Source: an uncultured Gammaproteobacteria bacterium (lineage in GTDB: Bacteria > Pseudomonadota > Gammaproteobacteria > Arenicellales > CAJQKF01). Taken from it: a DNA stretch of 32,667 nucleotides. The notes below the pieces were generated by a model, which saw only the letters and a program-made list of their open reading frames with translations, was not told where the DNA came from and did no database searches. Where the stretch lies: the NCBI GenBank assembly GCA_905478855.1, contig CAJQKF010000042.1, forward strand, positions 1-32,667, given 5' to 3'. Shown here piece after piece: positions 14,991 through 23,046 of the stretch. The stretch's first letter is position 1. Each line of letters starts with the position of its first letter. Made by a program: the position numbers and the translations under genes.

Positions 14991-15875
14991 TCAACGCATA
15001 TATTTCGATTGACTTCGAATCCCTATATATAGATTTAAAATCAATGCACTAATAATAATAGCGCCTCCAGTGAGTGTCCGACCACTAGGAGACTCACCCA
15101 TAACCACCCATACCCACAACGGCCCTAGAACGGTCTCCAACAGCATCATCAGTCCAACTTCAGCAGACGATATATATCGCGGCCCTAAATACATAAAAGT
15201 CATTCCAAGCGGAAGAAGGATACACCCCATTATTGATAAAAAAATCATATCATTAACCGATACAGATAAGGGAGAGGCAAGCCAACTCATCACTAAAACA
15301 AGTAGTAACGCTCCGATGATAAACCCGGGCAACATGGACTGATTAGGATATCGTTGGGCTACTGTAAATGTAGTACCTAAAGAAAAGGCACCTAAAATGG
15401 CTGCTAGGTCTCCTACCACGGAAGTATTCTGCTCCCCTGTTGCGGATGACATCACGACTATACCAAGTACTACTACACCAATTGCTATCCAAGTTCTTCT
15501 GCTAATATGTTGGCGAATCCAGAACCAGGAAACAAGAGCCGCAAACAGAGGTGTGGTACTTAGTATAATCAACGTATGAGCAACCGAAGTATGCTCTACC
15601 GCGTAAATAAATGCAGTCATTCCACAGGCATATAAAACGCTAATTAAAAGCCCGGGTCTTCCCATTGAGGTGAACGCCTTTACGGAGAGTGTTCGTTTTG
15701 TTGCGAGCACTATAAGCGTCAATCCAATAGCGACAAAGAACGCTCTCCAAAATACTATTGTCCAAACATCTGTGTCAACCAGGCGCACGAACAAGGCATC
15801 TGGGGAAATTATGAGTACTCCTATCCCACTAAGAGCAATACCCTTCGCATGGTTAGACCACTTCGAGAAATTCAT
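14991..15875 (-). CDS. DMT superfamily transporter (EamA type) no. 3
   Basis: A 294-residue ten-helix protein with two EamA repeats. The first repeat contains AVEHTSVAHTLIILSTTPLFAALVSWFWI, the second RYISSAEVGLMMLLETVLGPLWVWVVMGE. The second half is very like that of the DMT protein at 19642-20532 (RYIAASEVALFSLSEALLAPIWVW), so these two belong to one subfamily. It begins nine bases after the stop of the upstream DMT gene and is the third gene of a DUF1289-DMT-DMT operon. Two different DMT proteins in a row may work on related substrates or as a pair, which the sequence cannot decide. Confidence 0.85.
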   Translation of the reverse strand: MNFSKWSNHAKGIALSGIGVLIISPDALFVRLVDTDVWTIVFWRAFFVAIGLTLIVLATKRTLSVKAFTSMGRPGLLISVLYACGMTAFIYAVEHTSVAHTLIILSTTPLFAALVSWFWIRQHISRRTWIAIGVVVLGIVVMSSATGEQNTSVVGDLAAILGAFSLGTTFTVAQRYPNQSMLPGFIIGALLLVLVMSWLASPLSVSVNDMIFLSIMGCILLPLGMTFMYLGPRYISSAEVGLMMLLETVLGPLWVWVVMGESPSGRTLTGGAIIISALILNLYIGIRSQSKYMR

Positions 15876-15884
15876 TTTCTGTAA

Positions 15885-16745
15885 TTATTTGATACTTGGT
15901 TGACTATTTTGATCACGACTAGACATCCATAAACTGAAAACTATTACGGCACCGCCTATACCAGCCCAAATACTAGGGTTCTCATCAAATAAATACATGC
16001 CGAATAAAGTTGCCCAAACCAGCATGAGTAGTTCAGCGGGCAGTGCCACGGTTACATCCACTAGTTTAAGTCCCCTAGCCATCATATAGTGGCTTAGTGT
16101 CGCAAGCACTGCGGCAAGCAAAAGTAGACTTAAGTCGATTATGCTAGGGTCTGTCCACACCCATAGCGCCGGCCAAAATAGCGTCAGTGTAGCGAAAATG
16201 GAAAGGTAAAGTACTGTGGTAATACTTTCATCCTCGCGAAGTAAGTCCTTAACCAACAACTTGGATAATGCAAATAACGGCGCCGAGAAAAGAATAGCAA
16301 TCGCGCCCGTACTTATTTCTATAAAACCCGGACGAAGAATTATCAACACCCCGAGTAATCCTGCAATCACGGTAAACAAACGGGTTATTGAAAAGTGCTC
16401 ACCAAGGAATAGACCAGCACCGATAAGCACAAATACTGGAGAAAGATAACTAAGCGCCGTTGCTTCGGCAACGGGTATTTGAGTAATAGCATAAAACCAC
16501 AATAAAACCCCAAGGGCGTGGCAAAATCCTCGAATAGCATATCGCCCTACATTGCGAGTTACAAATATTCCAGAGCCTCGCTTCAGAATTATAGGTAAAA
16601 GAACAACAAACGATAATGCATAACGAATAAACGCAGATTGTATAGGATGTAGATTAGTACCGACGTAACGAATCACGATAATAAAAGTAACAAATACCAA
16701 TCCTGAAAAAACAACCCAGACTAAGCCGCGTTGGGTTTGACTCAC
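15885..16745 (-). CDS. DMT superfamily transporter (EamA type) no. 4
   Basis: A ten-helix EamA-repeat protein of about 286 residues. Its first repeat has FYAITQIPVAEATALSYLSPVFVLIGAGLFLGE and the second a GLKLVDVTVALPAELLMLVWATLFGMYLFDE block. The likely start is the GTG at 16745, whose first base is the last base of the DUF1289 stop (TAGTG), with GAGAG upstream; a GTG two codons earlier (16751) is also possible. This one-base overlap implies translational coupling with the DUF1289 gene. The next DMT gene follows nine bases after its stop. Substrate unknown. Confidence 0.83.
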   Translation of the reverse strand: MSQTQRGLVWVVFSGLVFVTFIIVIRYVGTNLHPIQSAFIRYALSFVVLLPIILKRGSGIFVTRNVGRYAIRGFCHALGVLLWFYAITQIPVAEATALSYLSPVFVLIGAGLFLGEHFSITRLFTVIAGLLGVLIILRPGFIEISTGAIAILFSAPLFALSKLLVKDLLREDESITTVLYLSIFATLTLFWPALWVWTDPSIIDLSLLLLAAVLATLSHYMMARGLKLVDVTVALPAELLMLVWATLFGMYLFDENPSIWAGIGGAVIVFSLWMSSRDQNSQPSIK

Positions 16746-16963
16746 TACCACTCTCGCTTCTTACGGACCGCGACATTTCCCATTGTGACTAATTTTTGCT
16801 GCCGACTCATTATCATCCAATCTCTAATTTCATCCGCAGAACGCAGACAACCCATACATATATTATCGTCATCTAATTCACATACCTGTACACAGGGTGA
16901 CGCAACACTATTATCAAAAGTGCGGGGGCTTCGTCCGGTACTGCGTCTTTCTCGTTGAGGCAC
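16745..16963 (-). CDS. DUF1289 small cysteine-rich protein
   Basis: The 72-residue protein contains SPCVQVCELDDDNICMGCLR followed by DEIRDWMIMS, the diagnostic four-cysteine pattern of DUF1289 (C24, C28, C36 and C39), which probably binds a metal. The function of the family is unknown; homologues are common as small standalone genes in proteobacteria. Start is GTG at 16963; no in-frame ATG exists before the cysteine motif, and AAGAG lies about ten bases upstream. It is the first gene of an operon with two DMT transporters. It probably acts in the cytoplasm. Confidence 0.85.
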   Translation of the reverse strand: MPQRERRSTGRSPRTFDNSVASPCVQVCELDDDNICMGCLRSADEIRDWMIMSRQQKLVTMGNVAVRKKREW

Positions 16964-17261
16964 TTTACTTTATCTCTTACTATTATCCACATGACGGCTA
17001 AGGTGATAAATAATTAACTACCTAGCACAAATTCCGTTACCGTCAAACACAAAGTGCAGTTTTACAGCCTACACTGAACCCGGTCAATCATTTGTGTGGT
17101 AATAACCTTACGGTAGACGTTGTTATCTAAATTCATGTCGAGATTAGCTGCTTTTTAGAGCGATACTAAAAATGAAGACTCATAGCTTGGGTATGGTTAA
17201 GACAAGAAATATAGACCACCTATGCTATGATTATCGAAAAAACTTATAAGAGCAAACAACA
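16964..17261. promoter_or_regulatory. Divergent control region DUF1289 operon / sthA, with nested inverted repeats
   Basis: For sthA the plus strand has an extended -10 element TGCTATGAT (17223-17231), giving a start near 17238 and a 24-base leader with AAGAG before the ATG. Further upstream are nested inverted repeats: TACCGT (17038-17043) with ACGGTA (17110-17115), and inside them ACACAAA (17047-17053) with TTTGTGT (17091-17097). They could be regulator sites or an RNA fold. No small gene is convincing in this 298-bp stretch. Confidence 0.4.
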
Positions 17262-18671
17262 ATGAAAAGTCAAACAGAGCGCTACGACATTCTGATTATC
17301 GGAAGTGGTCCGGCCGGTAAATCAGCGGCCATTCAAGCCGCAAAGCTCGGGCACCGCACTGCGATTGTTGATGCTCAATCCCAAATTGGTGGTGTGTGTG
17401 TGCATACGGGAACCGTTCCAAGTAAAACTTTGCGGGAAACCGTACTGAATCTTAGTGGTTGGCGTGAACGCGGATTTTACGGTCATTCGTATCGAGTAAA
17501 GAAGGACATAACCGCCTCAGATCTTATGCAGAGGCTAGATCTTACACTCCAACGGGAAGTCGACATCTTCGAGCATCAACTCCACAGGAACCGGGTTGAA
17601 ATCCTTCACGGGTTTGCGTCATTCGTGAATAAGACAACCGTTGAAATTAAGACTATTGCTGGAGATTCCCAACTAGTAAAAGCAAAACGTTTTATTATCG
17701 CGGTAGGCACACGCACGTATCGTCCAGATAATATACCATTTGACGGCGTATCGATTATCGACACGGATGAGGTTCTAAACATGAAGGAGCTTCCCCGCTC
17801 TCTCACCGTGGTTGGGGCTGGAGTTATTGGTGTTGAATACGCCACTATCTTTCAGGCACTGGACGTTGCCGTCACACTTGTCGAACCGAGAGATAGCATG
17901 CTTGATTTTATCGACAAAGAAATCATCCAGTATTTTCAACATGATCTAAGTGAAAACGGATTACGCCTGCAGTTTGGTCAAAAAGTCGGGGAAGTGAAAA
18001 AACGCGCCAAAGGCGGAGTGGTAGTTAAGCTAGAAAACGGACGCGCAATCGCATCGGAAGTGGTGTTATTTGCCGCAGGACGAGTTGGCGCCACTGATAA
18101 GTTAGGGTTAGACCAAGTAAGTATTGATGTGGATCACCGAGGGCGCATTGCGGTTAACGAACATTTTCAGACGTCAGTAAAAAATATTTATGCTTGTGGA
18201 GACGTGATTGGTTTCCCTAGCTTAGCTTCTACCGCTCTTGAACAAGGACGATTTGCTACGTTGCATGCCTTTGCGCAGCCCGTTCAAAGCGCTTCGGAGT
18301 ATTTTCCGTACGGCATTTACTCAGTGCCTGAAATCTCGTCTGTTGGCATGACTGAAGAAGAAGTTATTAAAAAAGGTATTCCCTATGAGGTGGGTATTGC
18401 TCCTTTAAGTGAAACTTCGCGAGGCCGAGTAATGGGGCTTCAATCCGGAATGATGAAAAGTATATTTTCACTTAAAACCAGACGCTTGCTTGGTGTTCAT
18501 ATTGTTGGTGAAGGGGCAACAGAGTTGATTCATATTGGGCAAGCTGTTTTAACCCTTAAAGGTTCTCTGGACTATTTCCTCGAGAACGCCTTTAACTACC
18601 CGACTTTGGCTGAAGCCTATAAAGTTGCGGCTTTACACGCACACAATAGAATTGTCGCATCACTAGATTGA
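17262..18671 (+). CDS. sthA: Soluble pyridine nucleotide transhydrogenase (SthA/UdhA-like)
   Basis: A 469-residue flavoprotein of the class I disulfide oxidoreductase fold: FAD motif GSGPAGKSAA (15-24), second nucleotide-binding motif VVGAGVIGVEYA (around 185) and a C-terminal dimerisation domain. The redox-active pair is lost: where lipoamide dehydrogenase has CxxxxC, this protein has CVHTGT (C46, T51), as in SthA. The C-terminal GEGATELIHIGQ is also typical of SthA. The enzyme moves hydride between NADPH and NAD in the cytoplasm, which would balance NADH from the catabolic modules nearby. It is a single-gene unit with an extended -10 promoter candidate, and its stop is only 12 bp from the convergent GST stop. 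Confidence 0.9.
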   Translation: MKSQTERYDILIIGSGPAGKSAAIQAAKLGHRTAIVDAQSQIGGVCVHTGTVPSKTLRETVLNLSGWRERGFYGHSYRVKKDITASDLMQRLDLTLQREVDIFEHQLHRNRVEILHGFASFVNKTTVEIKTIAGDSQLVKAKRFIIAVGTRTYRPDNIPFDGVSIIDTDEVLNMKELPRSLTVVGAGVIGVEYATIFQALDVAVTLVEPRDSMLDFIDKEIIQYFQHDLSENGLRLQFGQKVGEVKKRAKGGVVVKLENGRAIASEVVLFAAGRVGATDKLGLDQVSIDVDHRGRIAVNEHFQTSVKNIYACGDVIGFPSLASTALEQGRFATLHAFAQPVQSASEYFPYGIYSVPEISSVGMTEEEVIKKGIPYEVGIAPLSETSRGRVMGLQSGMMKSIFSLKTRRLLGVHIVGEGATELIHIGQAVLTLKGSLDYFLENAFNYPTLAEAYKVAALHAHNRIVASLD

Positions 18672-18683
18672 TTGTTAGTTTTG

Positions 18684-19346
18684 TTAATGATGAGTATTAA
18701 ACGAAGCAATCCAATTCGCAATTGCTAACCTGTTCTTTGTAACCTCGTCTTCGATAATAGGATTACGCTGCAAATTCTCAAGCCAATCTGAAATAACATT
18801 CGGAAAATGAAGTTTCTGGCCAAGGGATTCTAACAAATCTGCAGCCATCCATAACGTTGTAGGAAATGCACAATCAGCCAAGGAAATAGTCTCACCATTT
18901 AGAAAGGGGTGCGGATTTATAATTTTACTTAAACGAAAAATATCATCGAACAAACGATCTGCGGCTAACTGTATCTCAGATTCGGCGACTTTCATCATGC
19001 CTTTTTTTACCATCGGAAATAATGCCCGGACAGATGCTTCTAATCGAGTGTCATGAAATCGAGATATAGCCCTAAGTTGAGCACACTGCTCTATATTTGC
19101 AGGACGCATCGACGGAGTTAAATATTTATCTTCAAGATATTCAACAATAGCATCCGAATCATGTACCACAAAATCTCCCTTTTTTATTGCAGGAATTGAT
19201 CCTGCAGGGACAATTTGTTGATACTCTGTTGCAGTATAGCTGCCACCAGGGGGCACCAATTCTTTGAACTCAACAGATTTCATACGCAGGACTATACGTA
19301 CTTTAGCGCAATACGTGCTTAACGGTAGGGCATAAAAGGTATACAT
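18684..19346 (-). CDS. Glutathione S-transferase family protein
   Basis: A 220-residue protein with an N-terminal thioredoxin-like domain (1-78) and an all-helical C-terminal domain. Residues STYCAKVRIVLRMK (9-22), VPAGSIPAI with the cis-proline, and HDSDAIVEYLED (about 62-73) form the glutathione site. The STYCAKVR start is compatible with the zeta/beta-type branches, which include maleylacetoacetate isomerase, but the sequence is not diagnostic. It is the last gene of a probable DMT - GIY-YIG - GST operon, 42 bp after the GIY-YIG gene. Likely cytoplasmic and dimeric. A role in tyrosine breakdown with hppD 9.5 kb away is possible but unsupported. Confidence 0.83.
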   Translation of the reverse strand: MYTFYALPLSTYCAKVRIVLRMKSVEFKELVPPGGSYTATEYQQIVPAGSIPAIKKGDFVVHDSDAIVEYLEDKYLTPSMRPANIEQCAQLRAISRFHDTRLEASVRALFPMVKKGMMKVAESEIQLAADRLFDDIFRLSKIINPHPFLNGETISLADCAFPTTLWMAADLLESLGQKLHFPNVISDWLENLQRNPIIEDEVTKNRLAIANWIASFNTHH

Positions 19347-19388
19347 AACTGGACTGTTTTCTTGGTAGTAAAATAAAGATCGCTGTAA

Positions 19389-19649
19389 TTACGGGGTATC
19401 GTACTGTTTGGTTAGAATGAGTTTATCTTTTTTGCTAAGTTTTTTAATCGCATACTCCCTTTTCGACGCACTCGAACGATCATGACCTGATTCACGATAC
19501 ACAATTCGATCAGCTTTATGCCCACGAAAAAATTTAGCACCCTTCACAGAGCTTTTATGCTCACTAAAACGTCTATCTATATCCGTCGTAATGCCTGTAT
19601 ACAAAAGATGATCATCGGTTCTAATAATATACACAAACCACTCACTCAA
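19389..19649 (-). CDS. GIY-YIG domain protein, UPF0213/YhbQ-like
   Basis: This 86-residue protein is essentially a GIY-YIG domain: FVYIIRTDDHLLYTGITTD (residues 5-23) holds the two motif halves, followed by DRRFSEHKS with the conserved Arg, and KADRIVYRE. The length and arrangement match E. coli YhbQ, a small stand-alone member with reported DNA-end activity. The start is TTG at 19649, inside the end of the upstream DMT gene, with an 8-base overlap (TTGAGTGA), so translation is probably coupled to it. No ATG lies in frame near this point. Confidence 0.85.
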   Translation of the reverse strand: MSEWFVYIIRTDDHLLYTGITTDIDRRFSEHKSSVKGAKFFRGHKADRIVYRESGHDRSSASKREYAIKKLSKKDKLILTKQYDTP

Positions 19650-20532
19650 CGTTGTAGACCAGATTCATTCGTAAACGTTCTCGGCGAATCGCTATTAAAC
19701 CGTAGCAAACGACTGAAACAAATACGATTCCACAGCCAATAATAGTCAATCGGCTTGGTACTTCGTCCACAAGCAACCATACCCATATTGGAGCTAATAG
19801 CGCTTCACTAAGGGAAAAAAGTGCCACCTCTGATGCGGCGATATAACGTGCTGCTATCGTCAGCAACATAAAGCCAAGGGTAAATTGTACCGCCCCAAGC
19901 AATATTGAAATCACTAAATCATTGATATTAATAGCTAAGTCGGTTGCCATGAAAAATGACAAAACGGCAGCAACAATTCCAGCCAAACAGGTCGCCGGCA
20001 GCATGTCGATATTACGGCAATCCCTGATAATCAATAGGTAAAAGGCAAAACTTAAGACGACTAGCAGTGCTATTAAATGGCCCAACCAACCGCCAGTAGA
20101 CATGCCATCAAGGAACATAAGCGCTATACCACCAAAGGCCGCAATCATTGCGAGTAATCCCCACACGCCTATAAGTTCTTTAAACAGAACCCACGCAAGC
20201 AAGGCGGTTACCAATGGAGCCGCTCCAATAATAAAGACTGCGTTTGCGACTGTGGTTAGTAATATGGCATATACATATGCAACGGAGCCCAAAGCTAAAA
20301 TCACTGCACCAGCGACACCTTTCAAGCCAGTTGCCTTAAATGCATACCATGTCTGCCGTCTATATTTAAAACATAGAATCATTAACAGAGTAATAAAAAA
20401 CGAAATAGATCGATAAAATAGAATTTGCCAACCGTCAGCACTCTCAATATGTCTGAGTAGAACCCCCGCCATACTAAGGCAAACTCCTCCTCCAAGAGCG
20501 AGCGCAACGCCATAAGCATGACTTCGTTTCAT
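19642..20532 (-). CDS. DMT superfamily transporter (EamA type) no. 5
   Basis: A 296-residue protein with ten helices. The first EamA repeat has AILLTTVANAVFIIGAAPLVTALLAWVLFKE and the second RYIAASEVALFSLSEALLAPIWVWLLVDE, which closely parallels the DMT protein at 14991-15875; the two are subfamily paralogues. A long basic C-terminal tail (IAIRRERLRMN) faces the cytoplasm. It starts with ATG at 20532 and overlaps the GIY-YIG gene by eight bases. It is the first gene of that operon and diverges from the PHP-domain gene with 147 bp between starts. Confidence 0.86.
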   Translation of the reverse strand: MKRSHAYGVALALGGGVCLSMAGVLLRHIESADGWQILFYRSISFFITLLMILCFKYRRQTWYAFKATGLKGVAGAVILALGSVAYVYAILLTTVANAVFIIGAAPLVTALLAWVLFKELIGVWGLLAMIAAFGGIALMFLDGMSTGGWLGHLIALLVVLSFAFYLLIIRDCRNIDMLPATCLAGIVAAVLSFFMATDLAININDLVISILLGAVQFTLGFMLLTIAARYIAASEVALFSLSEALLAPIWVWLLVDEVPSRLTIIGCGIVFVSVVCYGLIAIRRERLRMNLVYNVE

Positions 20533-20679
20533 ATAGAACCTGTTATAAACTGATTAATCTTTTCGGGTGGCAATAATGCATAGTAAATATATCTTTGGCA
20601 ACCGCGGATTTTCATGTAAGTTCTCAACTGATTATGAATTTCTAAACTTTGGAACAAAAAGGCGTACTTAGCACTACAA

Positions 20680-21507
20680 ATGAAAGTCGACTTACACTGC
20701 CATACCGATGCCTCGGATGGTGTATTAACACCATTGGATTTACTTTCCCGAGCCAGAGCTAATTCCGTAGATCTATTGGCTATTACGGATCACGATACGG
20801 TCAAAGGGTTACAATCACTCACAAAGCTAGACACCGGATCCATTCGCCTAATTAACGGTATCGAATTTTCCTGTCATTGGCAAAATAAGGAAATTCACGT
20901 TGTCGGTTTAAACTTCGAGTTAGAAGAACCCAAACTCATTAAATTTATTCAGTCACAACAAGAATTACGGAAGCAACGTGCGATCCGTATTGGAGAAAAA
21001 CTGGAGAAAATAGGCTATATGGATACTTACTCTGCAGCATGTATAAACGGTAAAACAGAAAGCCCCGGTAGACCCCATTTTGCCGAAGCACTCGTTCAAA
21101 TGGGAGTGGTGTCTAACCAAAAGAAGGCGTTTCATCGACTTCTTGGAGATGGGAAGTCTGGACACTGCAAACATGAGTGGCCAAACGTTTCAGAAATTAT
21201 TCAGCGAATACATGCGGCTGGTGGAAAGACGGTTTTAGCGCATCCATCTCGGTATACGATATCAGATCGGCAGTTAGAACAAATGATTTCCGATTTTGCA
21301 GACCTAGGAGGGGATGCTATTGAAGTTATCTCGGGCCGGCAAAATCCTCTGGTCACCCAGAAACTCGCCAAGCTCAGTGTTGGTCATCAACTTTCCGCCT
21401 CCGTGGGGTCTGATTTTCATCGACCCGGACAACCGTGGGCAGACCTTGGTTGTTGTGTTCCTCTTCCCTCCCAATGCACATCGATTTGGGCCGATTGGAT
21501 TGCATAA
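20680..21507 (+). CDS. rnm: PHP-domain phosphoesterase, RNase AM (YciV/TrpH)-like
   Basis: The 275-residue protein has all PHP metal-site motifs in order: DLHCHTDASDG (residues 4-14), LLAITDHDT (31-39), NGIEFSCHW (about 59-67), LAHPSRY (about 188-194) and SDFHRPG near the C-terminus. This is the layout of the YciV/TrpH family, now called RNase AM, which acts as a 5'-3' exonuclease on rRNA 5' ends and as a 3',5'-nucleotide bisphosphate phosphatase. The length fits the family (E. coli about 293). No clear ribosome binding site precedes the ATG. Its stop shares one base with the start of the next gene (TAATG), so the two are coupled, although their functions look unrelated. Confidence 0.87.
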   Translation: MKVDLHCHTDASDGVLTPLDLLSRARANSVDLLAITDHDTVKGLQSLTKLDTGSIRLINGIEFSCHWQNKEIHVVGLNFELEEPKLIKFIQSQQELRKQRAIRIGEKLEKIGYMDTYSAACINGKTESPGRPHFAEALVQMGVVSNQKKAFHRLLGDGKSGHCKHEWPNVSEIIQRIHAAGGKTVLAHPSRYTISDRQLEQMISDFADLGGDAIEVISGRQNPLVTQKLAKLSVGHQLSASVGSDFHRPGQPWADLGCCVPLPSQCTSIWADWIA

Positions 21508-22862
21508 TGAAACGATTATATGAACCTGATGCCTATCGATCGGGGTTATTACCAGCCAATTTCTGGGACACCACCGAGAATACTGATCTTGCTCAAATCA
21601 CCCCTCTTACGGACGAAGTTACAGTAGACATTGGAATTATTGGTGCAGGAATAACAGGATTAAACGCCGGCATTGAATTAGTACGCAAAGGACTATCTGT
21701 CTCAATTTTAGACGCATCCCATAGTGGTTGGGGCGCCTCTGGAAGGAATGGAGGCTTCGTTTGTATGGGAGGAAGCAAAAACTCTTGGCATTCGCTCATA
21801 CAAAAACATGGCCTTGATAACGCAAAACAGTTCTATCGCGCTCAAATACAATCAATTGAGAGCGTTGAGGAGAATTTAGATTCGCTGTCGCTAAAAGTGG
21901 ACAAGCATTCAAATGGGGAATGGGAAATGGCTCATGATTCCTATGCAATGAAAGATCTGGTAGCAGACGCAAAGTTTATGCAACATAACTTCGGTTTAAA
22001 AAGCACTATTTATTCACCGTCTGCATTAAAAGAAATAGGTCTTTCCAGTAGCGCCTTCCACGGCGCCGTGCAGAATCCCCACGGCTTTGCTATCAATCCA
22101 AGAAAATACGTCAATGGCCTAAGAAATCATTACCTAAACACCGGCGGCATGCTATTTGGCAATAGTAAAGTAAGTACAATCGAACGCCAAGATAATTGCT
22201 ATTTATTGCGAACCGCACAAGGTGTCGCCCGATGTAAAAAACTGATTGTGGCAACCAATGGCTATACTGCGGATAACTGGATAAAAGGCTTATCTGGGAG
22301 ATACCTGCCGACGGTTTCCAATATTCTCGTTAGTCGAAGACTAAGCGCTCAAGAACTACAACAACAAGGATGGACAGCACACGAAATGTGTTACGACAGC
22401 AGACGTTTATTACATTATTTTCGTTTGATGCCAAATAGACACTTCTTATTTGGGCTACGAGGCGGCACATCCCTTTCTGAGAATAGTGTGAAGAAAAGTC
22501 ACGTTCGGGCACGTCATGATTTCGAACGCATGTTTCCTGCTTGGGCACACATCGAAACACCGTGGTTTTGGTCGGGTCTTGTATGCTTGAGTCGTACTAT
22601 GAACATGTATGTTGGCGCCATACCAGATTGGAATAATGCATGGACCGGTATGGCATACCATGGCAACGGTGTGGCGATGGGCACGTGGACAGGGAAAAAA
22701 CTTGCCCAATTAGCCGTTGGTGAAAAGACTAAAATTCCAAAGATAATGACTACCTTAAAGAAGTTTCCTTTACACCCCCTTAGAAAGAATTTCATAAAGG
22801 CGGCTTATTCCTGGTATGAGACCCAAGAGTTATTTCAGTCTATCCGTCAAAAACTATTTTAA
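21507..22862 (+). CDS. FAD-dependent amine oxidoreductase (DAO fold, PuuB-like)
   Basis: A 451-residue protein starting at the ATG that overlaps the PHP gene stop by one base. It has a FAD-binding Rossmann motif DIGIIGAGITGLNAG (41-55), a second FAD contact GWGASGRNGGF (74-84), and a late FAD loop GMAYHGNGVAMGTWTGKKLA. The ATNGYTADNW segment is shared with gamma-glutamylputrescine oxidoreductase PuuB and related OrdL-type enzymes, which oxidise a primary or secondary amine to an aldehyde plus ammonia or amine. The substrate is uncertain. A class V aminotransferase lies 184 bp downstream on the same strand, suggesting amine catabolism. Cytoplasmic. Confidence 0.82.
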   Translation: MKRLYEPDAYRSGLLPANFWDTTENTDLAQITPLTDEVTVDIGIIGAGITGLNAGIELVRKGLSVSILDASHSGWGASGRNGGFVCMGGSKNSWHSLIQKHGLDNAKQFYRAQIQSIESVEENLDSLSLKVDKHSNGEWEMAHDSYAMKDLVADAKFMQHNFGLKSTIYSPSALKEIGLSSSAFHGAVQNPHGFAINPRKYVNGLRNHYLNTGGMLFGNSKVSTIERQDNCYLLRTAQGVARCKKLIVATNGYTADNWIKGLSGRYLPTVSNILVSRRLSAQELQQQGWTAHEMCYDSRRLLHYFRLMPNRHFLFGLRGGTSLSENSVKKSHVRARHDFERMFPAWAHIETPWFWSGLVCLSRTMNMYVGAIPDWNNAWTGMAYHGNGVAMGTWTGKKLAQLAVGEKTKIPKIMTTLKKFPLHPLRKNFIKAAYSWYETQELFQSIRQKLF

Positions 22863-22865
22863 GAA

Positions 22866-23021
22866 TTACGCATCAATCCTCTTCATCAGCTCAGCTTTGC
22901 GCTGACCTTCACATACATTATTTGGACTAATGCATTTCACGTTACGAAATACATTATTGGGTTGCGTCGCCCAAATTAAGTAATACTGTTGGTTATACGG
23001 AGTATCGAAAAAGACAATCAA
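22866..23021 (-). CDS. Possible small protein of 51 codons, antisense to flanking genes
   Basis: Within the 184-bp gap between two plus-strand genes, the minus strand is open for 51 codons from a TTG at 23021 to a TAA at 22866. The translation looks protein-like: it begins MIVFFDTPYNQQYYLIWAT and ends GQRKAELMKRIDA, with two cysteines in related units NNVFRNVKC and NNVC. The repeated DNA motif ATACATTATTGG / ATACATTATTTGG causes the second similarity. There is no good ribosome binding site. It could equally be a fragment of a decayed gene. The upstream region also must carry the aminotransferase promoter, so coding is doubtful. Confidence 0.2.
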   Translation of the reverse strand: MIVFFDTPYNQQYYLIWATQPNNVFRNVKCISPNNVCEGQRKAELMKRIDA

Positions 23022-23046
23022 TGCACATCAAAACAGTATCACGACT

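Noticed and set aside
21435..21506. Upstream ATG for the FAD oxidoreductase
   Set aside because: The first 24 codons would overlap the conserved C-terminus of the PHP gene in another frame; the ATG at 21507 gives a normal TAATG overlap.
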